Positions 17,897-27,140 are shown, counted from the first letter of the stretch. The stretch: DNA of 64,000 bases from Roseiarcus sp963820795 (GCA_963820795.1 CAWGBJ010000006.1:124001-188000); one strand, 5' to 3'. A program made the numbers and translations. The notes: a model not told the origin generated them from the letters alone.

Positions 17897-18415
17897 CTAG
17901 ACGGCGATCTTGAAGGACTTCGCGACCTGGTGGGAGATCGGCTCGAAAGCGTCCTTCACGGTCTTCTGCGCCAGAGCGCCCAGATCCTTCGCCTGTCCCG
18001 TCATCGTTTCGACCTGCTTGCGCGCGAATTCGCTCTGAAGGCCGACGAGATCGGCAAGCGACTTCGCCATGAACGACGCCTTCATGAAGTCGAAGTTCGC
18101 TTCGGCATTGACGCGTATGGCCTCGAGAGCCCTGGCATTGAGGGCGATGACGCCGTCCTTGGCGGCGTTGAAGCTGAGCTCGAGGGCGCTGGCCGCCTCG
18201 TCGGCGGAGGTCTTCGCTTTGGCGAAGGCGACGCGGGACTCAACGACGCCCTTTTCCAACGCGGCGCGAACGCTCTGCTGCATATCAGCCGCCGGCTCGA
18301 CGAAGGTCTCCGAGACTTCTGCGGCCAATTCGGCCGGTGTCTCGGTCGCTGTGGGCGGAACGGGTTCAGCGGCGACGGCCTGAATGGGAGCGCCTTTCTT
18401 TGGGGAAGCAGCCAT
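17897..18415 (-). CDS. Phasin family protein (first in window order)
   Basis: 172-residue granule-associated protein expected to coat polyhydroxyalkanoate inclusions. The Ala/Pro-rich N-terminus is variable. The rest is one long amphipathic helical region with the phasin-2 signature: FDFMKASFMAKSLADLVGLQ, EFARKQVETMTGQAKDLGAL, ending near EPISHQVAKSFK. No cysteine and no signal peptide. It is the downstream partner of another phasin gene 51 bp away and precedes a strong terminator, so both are probably one transcript. Confidence 0.9.
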   Translation of the reverse strand: MAASPKKGAPIQAVAAEPVPPTATETPAELAAEVSETFVEPAADMQQSVRAALEKGVVESRVAFAKAKTSADEAASALELSFNAAKDGVIALNARALEAIRVNAEANFDFMKASFMAKSLADLVGLQSEFARKQVETMTGQAKDLGALAQKTVKDAFEPISHQVAKSFKIAV

Positions 18416-18466
18416 GATTTTTTTCCTCTCGATGGGAGCTGGACTGGGAGTGGCCGGAACGGCCGC

Positions 18467-18829
18467 TCAGTGCGAACCCGGGGTGACGCTCTTCTGAAAG
18501 ATCGCGCCGAGTTCCCTCGCCTGCGTCTGCAAAGCTTCGAGCTGGGCCTTCAGATATTCGCTCTGCAGCGCCAGCGCCTCCTGCGGGTCCTTCGCCTTGA
18601 CGAGCTTTTGGGCGAGGTCGAAGGCGGCGTTGACATTCCGCTCGGTGTAGGCGAGCACATGTGCGCTCAGCGCCTTGGCGCCCCCCTGGGAGGCAGCCGT
18701 ATCGCCGGCCACGCCGGCGGTCCGCTGGGCGACCGCCAAAAAGCCCTCGAACGCCTTCCGCGCCTGTTCGACGCTCCGCTCGGCAAAATCGCGCAACTCG
18801 TTGGGGACCTCAAATGGAGAACTGGACAT
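18467..18829 (-). CDS. Phasin family protein (promoter-proximal)
   Basis: 120 residues, all helical by composition, with the phasin features FAERSVEQARKAFEGFLA, ALSAHVLAYTERNVNAAFDL, DPQEALALQSEYLKAQLEAL and ARELGAIFQKSV. It should bind the surface of PHA granules and limit their coalescence. It starts at ATG 18829, about 60 bp from a good -10 box and an operator-like palindrome. The paralogue downstream is longer and Pro/Ala-extended. No phaC/phaR gene is in the window. Confidence 0.9.
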   Translation of the reverse strand: MSSSPFEVPNELRDFAERSVEQARKAFEGFLAVAQRTAGVAGDTAASQGGAKALSAHVLAYTERNVNAAFDLAQKLVKAKDPQEALALQSEYLKAQLEALQTQARELGAIFQKSVTPGSH

Positions 18830-18887
18830 TGTCTTTCCTCTTTCCTTTCATGTCTGCCGGAGAAACGCTCCGACCTCGATTACGGCT

Positions 18888-18918
18888 TTTGTAGCGCAAT
18901 CTTTGTTGCAGTGCAACA
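18888..18918 (-). promoter_or_regulatory. Phasin promoter with PhaR/PhbF-like operator
   Basis: On the minus strand TTGCAC (18916-18911), a 17-bp spacer and TACAAA (18893-18888) form a sigma-70-type promoter. The -35 box lies inside a perfect 7-1-7 palindrome tgttgcagtgcaaca (18904-18918). This fits the published PHA-regulator pattern TG-N-TGC-N3-GCAA. A repressor bound there would occlude RNA polymerase. Confidence 0.65.
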
Positions 18919-19077
18919 TTAATTTTGCGGCGCACATAAGAATCTTAACCCTGGATCAAGACGGGGCCCCCGGCAGCGTGGCGCCCGCCCCGCAACAGCG
19001 TTAAACTTTCGCTAACGACGCCCGAGCATTTCGAATCGACTGCTGGGTTCGGCGCGCCGTCCGCGAAGCGAAATGAT

Positions 19078-22000
19078 TTGAGTCCCGAGCTGAAACCCCA
19101 GATTGATCGCGCGGTCCTGTCTCCCGAAGCGGCGGCGGCGGCGTTCGACGCCGCGGAGCGCGCCGAGCCACCGCGCGGCGGCGACGCCCGTCTCGCGATC
19201 CTGGACAGCGCCGGACGGATCGTTTTCGCCAGCCCTTCCGCGCTCAGGCTCTTCGAGGCGAAAGACCAGTCGGAGCTGAAAAGCCGCCTGCTCCCCGGGG
19301 ACGGGCCGAACGCTCGCCGCCTGCGGCATTTGGCCGCGACCTTGCCAGTCGGGGAGGCTCCGCGCCTTGAGCACGTGCGCACGCTGGCCGGGCGGCGGCC
19401 GCTGAGTCTGAACCTCCGCTGCGCCCGCGTGAGCAGCTCGGAGGGCACCCCGTTGCTGCTGCTTTGGGGCCCGGATCGCATTCCGGCGACGACGCAAGAG
19501 CCTATAGCGCCCCCAGAGCCTGCGCTGCCGGAACCGGCCTCCCGCGAGGCGCCGACCGGCGGTGCGACGCCGCCCGCGAACGCGCGCTTCTTATGGTCCC
19601 TCGACCGGGATGGCCGGCTCGGCGCAGCCGATCCCGTCCTCATCATGGCGCTCGGATCTAATGCGCCGCAGCCCGGCGAGACCCTGGAGGCGCTAAGCCG
19701 CCGCCTCGGGTCCGTCGAAAACGGCGATCTCATACGCGCTGTCTTAAACAGGGAGACCTTCTCCGACGTGTCCGTCCTGTGGCCGCTGGCCGGGAGCGGT
19801 CGCCAAGCGAGGATCAAGCTATCTGCCGCGTCCGTCTTCGACCGGGGCCGGGAGTTCGCCGGCTTCAAGGGCTTCGGACGCATCGCCTCGATCGTCGAGC
19901 CGCCGGACCCGGCGCGCCACTCCCTCCCGCCGAACCCACCTGTGGTCGGGCTCGGGCCGGAGGAAGCTGCGACCGACTTGGAGCCGGCGGGCGAGGCGCC
20001 GAAAATGGAAGGCCTTGCGCCCCGCACGGAGCCCGCTGCCGAAACGCTTCCCGTAGGGGCGATTGCCGGCGCGGCCAACAGAACGGTCGATCCTACGCAG
20101 CCGTTCCGCTCCTCGTCGGAAGCCGCAGCGGACGAAAGCCAGTCACCCCGGACATTGCCCGAAAGCGCCGCGGCTGAACCGGGGGAACGGATCGAGCCCG
20201 CCACGGTCCGGGCGGAGCCTTGGTTTGAAGCGCACAGCGAAACGCACGAAGCGTCCCCGGAGACACAACTCAACCCGTCGGCCGTTCCGAACGGACGCGA
20301 ACCCGTCTTTGCTTGGCCGGAGAGTTCGGCGGAAGAGACCGGGGTCGCCCTTGGAGCCGGGCCGGCAGCCGCGCCTGCCGAAAACTTTGCCGAAACGAGA
20401 GAGCAAAGCGCAGAGCCCAGCCGAGCGTGGACGAGGGACCCGAAGGCGCCCGAATCAGGCGCCGCCTTACCGGAGAACGGCGGCGGGGCTGCTGCCGCCG
20501 AGGGAACAAGCCCAGCGCCCGCGATCCCCGGTGGCTCGGCTGGCGAATCGGCCGCCGGCCCGGCGACTGCCCCGCCCGAACGCACCGCCGAAATCTACGT
20601 CCTTCGCCAGACGCATGGCGCTCCGTCCAAAATCGTGCCGATGCGGCCGGGAGCGCTCGAAGCGCTGACCCCCGTCGACCCCGGCGCCGGGAGTAGCGAA
20701 AGCGTCGAACTCAGCAAGAGCGAGCGAGACGCGTTTCGCGAGATCGCCCGCGCGCTCGGCGGCCGGCCCGGTCCCCGGGCCGAGGCCGGGAGCGAGGTCG
20801 CCGGCCCGGCCGCGGAGGGCAGCCAGGGGCCGAACGGCGGGGAGAAGCCGGAGGCTTTCGCGCCTGCCGCCGCCCGGCCCGCCGAAGAGCGGCCGCGCGA
20901 ACCCCGGATCGGCTTCGGCGAGCCGCTCCCGCGCAACGCAGCGGCGATCCTGGACCGCCTGCCGATTGGTGTCATGGTGGCGCGGGACGCGCGCGCGCTC
21001 TACCTCAACCATACGCTGCTCGATCTCCTGAGTTATCGCGATTTCGCGCATTTCGAGTCGTCGAACGGCCTCATGACCATGTTCGCGGGTCGCGACCCGC
21101 AGGCGATGTCGGAGTCCAACTCGTCCGCCGTGGCGATCGTCAGGGCGGACGGCCGCGCCCTCAAGGTCGACGGACACGCTCAGGCGGTGATCTGGGACGG
21201 CCTGCCGGCGACGCTGATCGCCTTTCGCCGGCTGCGGGAGGCGGAGACTGAAGACCGGCGCCCCTCTTCCGAGCGCGCCCAGCGCGGCCGCTCAGCCGAG
21301 GAGCTTGAGGCCATGCTCGCTCACGCGGCCGACGGCGCGGTCGCGCTCGACCCGGCCGGGCGGATCGTGTCGCTTAACCGGCCGGCCGAGCGGCTGTTCG
21401 GCTACGCGGAGGGGGAGGTTGCCGGCGAAAGCGTCTTGATGCTGCTGCAGCCGCAGAGCCATCCGGAAACAACGGCCCGGCTCGAGACCCTGAGCCGCGA
21501 CGGGGCGGAAGAACTGGCGCGCCCCTTCTCCGTCGTCGGACGAGACCGTGCGGGCGCGGCTCTCCCGCTGGCCTTGACACTGGCGCGGATCGGCTCGCCC
21601 GAGGCGCCGCATTTCTGTGCGCTGCTGCGCGACCTGAGGAGCGAACGGGACGCCGAGCGCCGGCTTATGACGGCGCGCGACGCCGCGCTGGCCGCGAGCG
21701 CCGCCAAGACGGATTTCCTGGCTCATGTCAGCCATGAGATCCGCACGCCCCTGCATGCGATCCTCGGCTTCGCCGAGGTGATGATGGAGGAGCGCTTTGG
21801 TCCGATCGGCAACGAACGCTACAAGGATTATCTGAAAGACATCCATGCGTCGGGCAAGCATGTGATGAGCCTCGCTGACGACCTACTCGACCTGAGCAAG
21901 ATCGAATCGGGCAAGTTCGAGCTCGACTTCGCGCCAGTCGACACCAACGGCCTCATTCGCGAATGCGTCGCGCTCATGCAGCCGCAGGCGTCGCGCGAGC

Positions 22001-22395
22001 GCATCATCATGCGCGTATCGCTCTTTGACACTCTTCCGCGTGTGGTGGCGGACGAGCGCTCGCTGAAGCAGATCATGCTGAACCTGATCTCGAACGCGGT
22101 GAAGTTCAATGCGCCGGGCGGCCAGGTCATCGTCTCGACCGCGCTGGATTCGGCCGGACAGACGGTGATCCGCGTGCGCGACACCGGCGTCGGCATGAGC
22201 GAGAGCGAGGTCGGCGTCGCGCTCGAGCCTTTCGGCCAGATTGGCGCGGCCGCCCGCAAGGGCGGCGCCGGCCTCGGCCTGCCGCTGACCAAGGCCCTGG
22301 TCGAAGCCAACGGCGCCGAGTTCTCGATCAAGAGCCGACGCGAGCACGGCACCCTGATCGAGATCGCCTTTCCGTCCGTCAAGGCGGCGCAATAG
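19078..22395 (+). CDS. PdhS-like PAS-domain sensor histidine kinase
   Basis: 1105 residues. The N-terminal 570 or so are Ala/Pro/Glu-rich, low complexity and probably disordered, apart from a possible degenerate PAS near residues 160-280. Recognisable PAS domains follow at about 620-720 (GVMVARDARALYLNHTLLDL) and 740-850. The HisKA box is HVSHEIRTPLHAILGF, followed by the PdhS/DivJ/PleC-type sequence FGPIGNERYKDYLKDI and DDLLDLSKIESGKFEL. The HATPase has NLISNAVKFN, RVRDTGVGMS and GGAGLGLPLTKAL. No membrane segment, so it is cytosolic like PdhS. The likely target is DivK. The start is uncertain: TTG 19078 is the first usual start in frame. It overlaps convergent murB by 17 bp. Confidence 0.85.
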   Translation: MSPELKPQIDRAVLSPEAAAAAFDAAERAEPPRGGDARLAILDSAGRIVFASPSALRLFEAKDQSELKSRLLPGDGPNARRLRHLAATLPVGEAPRLEHVRTLAGRRPLSLNLRCARVSSSEGTPLLLLWGPDRIPATTQEPIAPPEPALPEPASREAPTGGATPPANARFLWSLDRDGRLGAADPVLIMALGSNAPQPGETLEALSRRLGSVENGDLIRAVLNRETFSDVSVLWPLAGSGRQARIKLSAASVFDRGREFAGFKGFGRIASIVEPPDPARHSLPPNPPVVGLGPEEAATDLEPAGEAPKMEGLAPRTEPAAETLPVGAIAGAANRTVDPTQPFRSSSEAAADESQSPRTLPESAAAEPGERIEPATVRAEPWFEAHSETHEASPETQLNPSAVPNGREPVFAWPESSAEETGVALGAGPAAAPAENFAETREQSAEPSRAWTRDPKAPESGAALPENGGGAAAAEGTSPAPAIPGGSAGESAAGPATAPPERTAEIYVLRQTHGAPSKIVPMRPGALEALTPVDPGAGSSESVELSKSERDAFREIARALGGRPGPRAEAGSEVAGPAAEGSQGPNGGEKPEAFAPAAARPAEERPREPRIGFGEPLPRNAAAILDRLPIGVMVARDARALYLNHTLLDLLSYRDFAHFESSNGLMTMFAGRDPQAMSESNSSAVAIVRADGRALKVDGHAQAVIWDGLPATLIAFRRLREAETEDRRPSSERAQRGRSAEELEAMLAHAADGAVALDPAGRIVSLNRPAERLFGYAEGEVAGESVLMLLQPQSHPETTARLETLSRDGAEELARPFSVVGRDRAGAALPLALTLARIGSPEAPHFCALLRDLRSERDAERRLMTARDAALAASAAKTDFLAHVSHEIRTPLHAILGFAEVMMEERFGPIGNERYKDYLKDIHASGKHVMSLADDLLDLSKIESGKFELDFAPVDTNGLIRECVALMQPQASRERIIMRVSLFDTLPRVVADERSLKQIMLNLISNAVKFNAPGGQVIVSTALDSAGQTVIRVRDTGVGMSESEVGVALEPFGQIGAAARKGGAGLGLPLTKALVEANGAEFSIKSRREHGTLIEIAFPSVKAAQ

Positions 22396-23311
22396 CGATT
22401 CCGATGCGCTTGATTTCCCACTCGAGCGTCACGCCGCTCGCTTCAAGCACGCGACGGCGGACCTCCTCGCCGAGCGCCTCCAGATCGGAGGCGCTCGCCC
22501 TGCCGCGGTTGATGAGAAAGTTGCAATGCATCGTCGAGACCTGCGCATCGCCGATGATGAGGCCGCGGCAACCCGCATTATCGATCAGCTCCCAGGCCTT
22601 GCGCCCGGGCGGGTTCTTGAAGGTCGAGCCGCCAGTCTTCTCGCGGATCGGCTGCGAGGCCTCGCGAGCGCGGGTGATCCGGTCCATCTCCCCCTGGATC
22701 GCCGCGGGATCGCCCGGGCGGCCGCGAAGGACGGCACGGGTGAAGATGAACTCGTTGGGCGCGGAAGAGTGTCGGTAGTCGAAGCCCATTTCGGCGTTCG
22801 CATAAAGGCGCTTCCCGCCGCTGCGATCGAGCCCGTGCGCCTCGATCAGGATGTCCTTGATCTCGCCGCCGTGCGCGCCCGCGTTCATCCTGAGCGCGCC
22901 GCCGATCGAGCCGGGAACGCCGCGCAGGAAGGCCAGCCCATCGACGCCGGCCATCGCGGCCGCCTTGGCGACGAACTGATCGGGCGCGGCCGCGCCCGCG
23001 ACGACTCGCCAATCGCCCATGATCTCGATCGCGTTGAAGGCGCGCCCGCCCAGACGGATGACGACCCCCTCGACGCCGCCGTCGCGCACGATGAGATTCG
23101 AGCCGAGGCCGATCGTCGTGACGGGGATTTCGTCCGGCAGCGCGCTCAAAAGACCGGCGAGATCGTCCTCGTCGGCCGGCAAAAACAGGACCTGCGCCGG
23201 ACCGCCGACGCGAAACCACGTCGCCTCCGCGATCGGCGCGTTGGCCACGAGAGGGCCGCGTAACTCCGACGCGAGCGCCTTCACTTCCGCGACGATGTCC
23301 GGAAAAGTCAT
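22379..23311 (-). CDS. murB: UDP-N-acetylenolpyruvoylglucosamine reductase
   Basis: FAD enzyme (310 residues) that reduces UDP-GlcNAc-enolpyruvate to UDP-MurNAc. Type I MurB features are present: ATWFRVGGPAQVLFLP, TIGLGSNLIVRDGG (FAD binding), FLRGVPGSIGGALRMNAGAHG, EKTGGSTFKNPPG (catalytic Ser) and DAQVSTMHCNFLIN. The ATG at 23311 overlaps the murC stop by ATGA. The extra upstream open frame is the murC region read in another frame. The end overlaps the kinase gene by 17 bp on the other strand. Confidence 0.96.
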   Translation of the reverse strand: MTFPDIVAEVKALASELRGPLVANAPIAEATWFRVGGPAQVLFLPADEDDLAGLLSALPDEIPVTTIGLGSNLIVRDGGVEGVVIRLGGRAFNAIEIMGDWRVVAGAAAPDQFVAKAAAMAGVDGLAFLRGVPGSIGGALRMNAGAHGGEIKDILIEAHGLDRSGGKRLYANAEMGFDYRHSSAPNEFIFTRAVLRGRPGDPAAIQGEMDRITRAREASQPIREKTGGSTFKNPPGRKAWELIDNAGCRGLIIGDAQVSTMHCNFLINRGRASASDLEALGEEVRRRVLEASGVTLEWEIKRIGIAIAPP

Positions 23312-24729
23312 TGAGCCGCGCTGCGAGCGTCGGGCGCCGCGAGTTCGTCCGGCAGCGCATAGGCCCATTGGGTGATGCTACCGGCGCCGAGGAAGACGAC
23401 GCTATCGCCGGGCGCGGCCAGCGAGCGCACGAGCGGCGCGAGCTTTTCCGGCGACGGCAGCACCATCGCTTGCCGATGGCCGTGGGCGGCGATGGCGGTC
23501 GCCAGCGCGTTCTTGTCGATGCCCTCGATGGGCGCCTCGCCGGCCGGATAGACGTCGGCGACAATGACGCTGTCGGCGTCGTTGAAACAGGTCGCGAACG
23601 CGTCGAAGAGCGAAGCGAGCCGCGTGAACCGGTGCGGCTGCACCACCGCGATCACCTTGCCGCTTGAAGCGGCGCGCGCGGCCTTGAGGACGGCGGCGAT
23701 TTCGACCGGGTGATGACCGTAGTCGTCGTAGATGGCCACGCCATTCCATTCGCCGGTGCGGGTGAAGCGCCGCTTGACGCCGCCGAAAGCGCCGATCGCT
23801 TTGCGGATGACCTCGACAGAGGCGCCGAGCTCGTGGGCGACGGCGATCGCCGCTGTGGCGTTCAGCGCGTTGTGCCGCCCGGGCATCGGCAGGGCGAGCT
23901 CGTCGATATAGGTCGCCCGGCCTGTCGTGCGCTGGCGGATCAGGACGGAGAACCGGGTCAGACCGCCGGTCAGGTCGACGTCCATCAGCCGGATGTCAGC
24001 CTGCGGATTCTCGCCGTAAGTCAGGACACGCCGGTCCTCGATGCGACCTACCAGCTCCTGCACGGTCGGATGGTCAAGGCACATGACGGCGAAGCCGTAG
24101 AAGGGCAGGTTCTCGATCAGCGCCAGAAACGCCTCCTTGATCGCCTCGAAGGTCTTGAAGTGGTCGAGGTGCTCCGGGTCGATGTTGGTGACGATGGCGA
24201 TATCGGCGGGGAGCTTGAGAAAAGTCCCGTCGCTCTCGTCCGCCTCGACCACCATCCAGTCGCCGGCCCCGAGCCGCGCATTGGTGCCGTAGGCGTTGAT
24301 GATGCCGCCGTTGATGACGGTCGGGTCGAGCCCGGCGGCGTCGAGCAGCGTCGCCACCAGCGAGGTCGTCGTCGTCTTGCCGTGCGTCCCCGCGATGGCC
24401 ACGCACTGCTTCAAGCGCATGAGCTCGGCCAGCATCTCGGCGCGACGCACTACCGGGATCCGGCGCGCCCGCGCCGCGACGAGCTCCGGATTGTCGCGCC
24501 TGATCGCGCTCGAGACGACGACGACCGCGGCGCCGGCTAGGTTCGCCGGCTCATGGCCGATGAAGACCTTGGCGCCGTGTTCCCTGAGGCGCTTGACGTT
24601 GGCGCTGTCGCTCGCGTCGGAGCCCTGGACCGCGTGGCCGAGATTGATCAGCACCTCGGCGATCCCCGACATACCGATGCCGCCGATGCCGACGAAGTGG
24701 ATGGGGCCGATTTCGTTCGGCAGCTTCAT
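23308..24729 (-). CDS. murC: UDP-N-acetylmuramate--L-alanine ligase
   Basis: ATP-dependent Mur ligase, 473 residues, adding L-Ala to UDP-MurNAc. Domain 1 has the nucleotide motif FVGIGGIGMSGIAE. Domain 2 has the P-loop AGTHGKTTTTSLVA, EADESDGTF and NIDPEHLDHF. Domain 3 has GGVKRRF, YDDYGHHPVEIAA and QPHRFTR. ATG 24729 gives MKLPNEIGPIHFVG, the usual family start. It is coupled to murB. The other dcw genes (murG, ftsW, ddl, ftsQ) are not next to it in this window. Confidence 0.97.
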   Translation of the reverse strand: MKLPNEIGPIHFVGIGGIGMSGIAEVLINLGHAVQGSDASDSANVKRLREHGAKVFIGHEPANLAGAAVVVVSSAIRRDNPELVAARARRIPVVRRAEMLAELMRLKQCVAIAGTHGKTTTTSLVATLLDAAGLDPTVINGGIINAYGTNARLGAGDWMVVEADESDGTFLKLPADIAIVTNIDPEHLDHFKTFEAIKEAFLALIENLPFYGFAVMCLDHPTVQELVGRIEDRRVLTYGENPQADIRLMDVDLTGGLTRFSVLIRQRTTGRATYIDELALPMPGRHNALNATAAIAVAHELGASVEVIRKAIGAFGGVKRRFTRTGEWNGVAIYDDYGHHPVEIAAVLKAARAASSGKVIAVVQPHRFTRLASLFDAFATCFNDADSVIVADVYPAGEAPIEGIDKNALATAIAAHGHRQAMVLPSPEKLAPLVRSLAAPGDSVVFLGAGSITQWAYALPDELAAPDARSAAQ

Positions 24730-24829
24730 GTGACGAACACCTTTCCCGCACGCTTGCCCGCGGGCTCCAGACCCGGCGGCCGACATAGGCCAATTCCGCG
24801 AAATTGGGAACTGCCGGGCGCCGTCACGG

Positions 24830-25579
24830 CTAGAGGATCGACCTGTCGATTGCAGTCTCGGCCTCGGTGATCGTCTCGGGCCTCCCGACATGCAGCCATA
24901 GGCCGTCGAGACGGACGCCAAAGAGGCGCCGTTTCGCCGCAGCGGCGTGGAAGAATGGGGCGAGACGGAAAACCTCCGCCGTCCCGGCTTCGAATAGCTG
25001 CGGCTTGATGATCCCCACGCCCGTATAGACGAACGGCGCCACGTGGCGCGGCTGCCGTCCGACGAGCCTGCCGTCATCGCTCATGGTGAAGTCGCCCGGC
25101 CAGTCGACGCCGACCGCACCGGCCGTCGGCGCGACCAGAAGCAGGACGTCCATGGCCTCGGGGTCGAAAGCGGCGGCGAGCCTGGCGAGGTTCGAGCGCG
25201 GCCCCTCGATCCAGAACGCATCCGTGTTGCAGAGGAGGAAGGGCTCGGCCCCGAGCATCGGCAAGGCGCGCCTCACGCCGCCGCCCTGATCCAAGAGCGA
25301 CTTTCGCTCATCGGAGATCAGAATTTTCGGCGACCTGCGTGCCGAAAGGTGTGTCTCGATCTGGTCGGCGAGCCAATGGACGTTGACGACCGCGCGTTCG
25401 ACGCCGTTCTCGGCCAGGCGATCGAGGCAGCGGTCGATGAGCGCGCGTCCGGCGACCTTGATCAGGGGCTTCGGCAACGTCTCGGTGAGGGGGCGCATGC
25501 GGACCCCGAGGCCGGCGGCGAACACCATCGCCGTCTTCGGGACCGTCGCGCCGCCCATCGTCGACAAGTCTTGGATCAT
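24830..25579 (-). CDS. murU: Nucleotidyltransferase, MurU-like (MurNAc-1-P uridylyltransferase)
   Basis: 249 residues, GT-A-like sugar-1-phosphate nucleotidyltransferase fold: MVFAAGLGVRMRPLTETLPK (UTP-binding GxGxRxxPxT..PK signature), VVNVHWLADQIE, LLDQGGGVRRALP and LCNTDAFWIEG. It starts with an ATG overlapping the stop of the TsaE-phosphotransferase gene. Pairing of an AmgK-like kinase with a MurU-like uridylyltransferase is the known anabolic peptidoglycan-recycling route from MurNAc to UDP-MurNAc. Substrate assignment rests on that pairing, and it is close to murC and murB. Confidence 0.85.
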   Translation of the reverse strand: MIQDLSTMGGATVPKTAMVFAAGLGVRMRPLTETLPKPLIKVAGRALIDRCLDRLAENGVERAVVNVHWLADQIETHLSARRSPKILISDERKSLLDQGGGVRRALPMLGAEPFLLCNTDAFWIEGPRSNLARLAAAFDPEAMDVLLLVAPTAGAVGVDWPGDFTMSDDGRLVGRQPRHVAPFVYTGVGIIKPQLFEAGTAEVFRLAPFFHAAAAKRRLFGVRLDGLWLHVGRPETITEAETAIDRSIL

Positions 25580-27132
25580 TCCCGGGGTTGCCCCAGCGCG
25601 CGCGGCAGGTGGTTCTGATACCAAACCGCGAGCGGCCGGAGCAACGGATGCGCGAGATTTTTGGCAAGGCAACGCTCGATCCGCGGCAGGTGCCTGAGGT
25701 ATTGCGGCTTGCCGTCCCGACGGTCGAGGCGGGCGAAGATCCCGAGGATCTTGGTGGCGCGCTGCGCGCCCATGGCCGCATAGGCGGCAGCGAAGGCTTC
25801 GGCGTCGAATGCGGGGTCGGCCGCCGCGCGGCGGCGCAGATAGAGCGCCGCAAGCCGCATTTCGAGGTCCTCCGACACGTCGACGCGGGCGTCCTGCAAT
25901 AGCGAGGCGAGATCGTAGGCCGGAGGCCCGATGACGGCATCCTGGAAATCGATGAGGCCGATCCGCGCAAGTCCCTCCCTCTCCGGGAGCCAATGCAGAT
26001 TGGGCGAGTGGTAGTCGCGGAGCGTCCAGGTGACCCGACCCGCCAGCACGGGAGACAGAAGCTCGCGCCAGATCGACAGGAACTGCATCCGCGCCCCCGA
26101 TGACACGGCGACCCTGGCGACCGCCGGCGCATACCAGTCGAGCGCCAGTTCGACCTCGATCAGCATGGCCTCGATGTCGTAGGTCGGCAGCTGATAGGTC
26201 CCATCGCCGCCGACAGACAGAATGTCCGGCAGCTCGCGCCCGTGCAGATCGGCGAGCAACGCGATCGCCTCGGCGTAGCGGGCGCTGTTCGGAACCTCGT
26301 CCTCGGCGACCGTTTCCGTGCCGAAATCCTCGATGAGCGCGAGTCCTTCCTCGACACTATAGGCGATGAGATCCGGCGCCGAATAACCGAGCGCGCGAAG
26401 TCCGCCGTCGACCGCGATGAAAGCGCGGATGTCGGGAGTGAGCTTGGCGATGGCGGCATAGGGCTTGCCGTAGCGGATGATCGGTCCGTCGGGCCTCGGC
26501 GGCGAAACCATCAGGATGGCCGTGCGCCCGTCCGGCTTGGTCAGCCGCTCGTAGGCCCGGATCGAGGCGTCCCCTTGCAGAAACTCGCGCCGGGCGTCGT
26601 CCCAGCCGGCGCGCTCGAGGAGCGCCCCGACGCCGAGCGCGTGGGCGAGCCTTCGGCCGATTCTCCCGTGGCCGCGCAATTCGAGGAGGCGGAAGTCGGG
26701 ACCCTGCGCCGTATCGAACCGGATCGCGATCTCGAGCCGGTCGGGCGGAAGCGCTTCCGGGATCTGCTCGGCCCATTCGACGATCGCGATCGCGCCGTTC
26801 GTCGCCTCGTCCCAGCCGAGATTATCGAGCTCGCGCTGGTTGCGGAGACGATAGAAATCGGCATGGACCACCGGTCCGCGCGCTGCGTCATAGACCTGCA
26901 TGAGCGTGAAGGTCGGGCTCGGCGCCTCGAGGTCCGGCGTTTCGACGAGCGCCCGGATCAGGCCGCGGGCGAAAGTCGTCTTGCCCGCCCCGAGATCCCC
27001 GGTCAGGGCGATAAAGTCCCCTGGCTCGAGCCACGCGGCCTGCGCAGCGGCGAAAACGAGCGTGGCGGCTTCGTCCGGCGCCTCAATGCGCCAAAGCTTC
27101 CGCCGTCCCGCTTCCTCGACGCGGTTCGCCAT
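25576..27132 (-). CDS. TsaE / AmgK-like phosphotransferase fusion
   Basis: 518 residues, two domains in one frame. Residues about 15-160 are TsaE, the ATPase of the t6A37 tRNA-modification complex, with P-loop LTGDLGAGKTTFARGLI, SPTFTLMQVY and VVHADFYRL. Residues about 175-510 are an aminoglycoside-phosphotransferase-fold kinase like AmgK (anomeric MurNAc/GlcNAc kinase), with the catalytic-loop RDYHSPNLHWLP and metal site LIDFQDAV. The two are separate genes in many bacteria; this fusion is common in Hyphomicrobiales. Translation is coupled to the MurU-like gene by ATGA and starts 9 bp after divL ends. Confidence 0.91.
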   Translation of the reverse strand: MANRVEEAGRRKLWRIEAPDEAATLVFAAAQAAWLEPGDFIALTGDLGAGKTTFARGLIRALVETPDLEAPSPTFTLMQVYDAARGPVVHADFYRLRNQRELDNLGWDEATNGAIAIVEWAEQIPEALPPDRLEIAIRFDTAQGPDFRLLELRGHGRIGRRLAHALGVGALLERAGWDDARREFLQGDASIRAYERLTKPDGRTAILMVSPPRPDGPIIRYGKPYAAIAKLTPDIRAFIAVDGGLRALGYSAPDLIAYSVEEGLALIEDFGTETVAEDEVPNSARYAEAIALLADLHGRELPDILSVGGDGTYQLPTYDIEAMLIEVELALDWYAPAVARVAVSSGARMQFLSIWRELLSPVLAGRVTWTLRDYHSPNLHWLPEREGLARIGLIDFQDAVIGPPAYDLASLLQDARVDVSEDLEMRLAALYLRRRAAADPAFDAEAFAAAYAAMGAQRATKILGIFARLDRRDGKPQYLRHLPRIERCLAKNLAHPLLRPLAVWYQNHLPRALGQPRE

Positions 27133-27140
27133 TTGCTTCG

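Noticed and set aside
18945..20585. A 546-codon minus-strand open frame opposite the PdhS-like kinase
   Set aside because: It is the mirror of the GC-rich, low-complexity N-terminal half of the kinase; Ser/Arg/Ala-rich with no domain.
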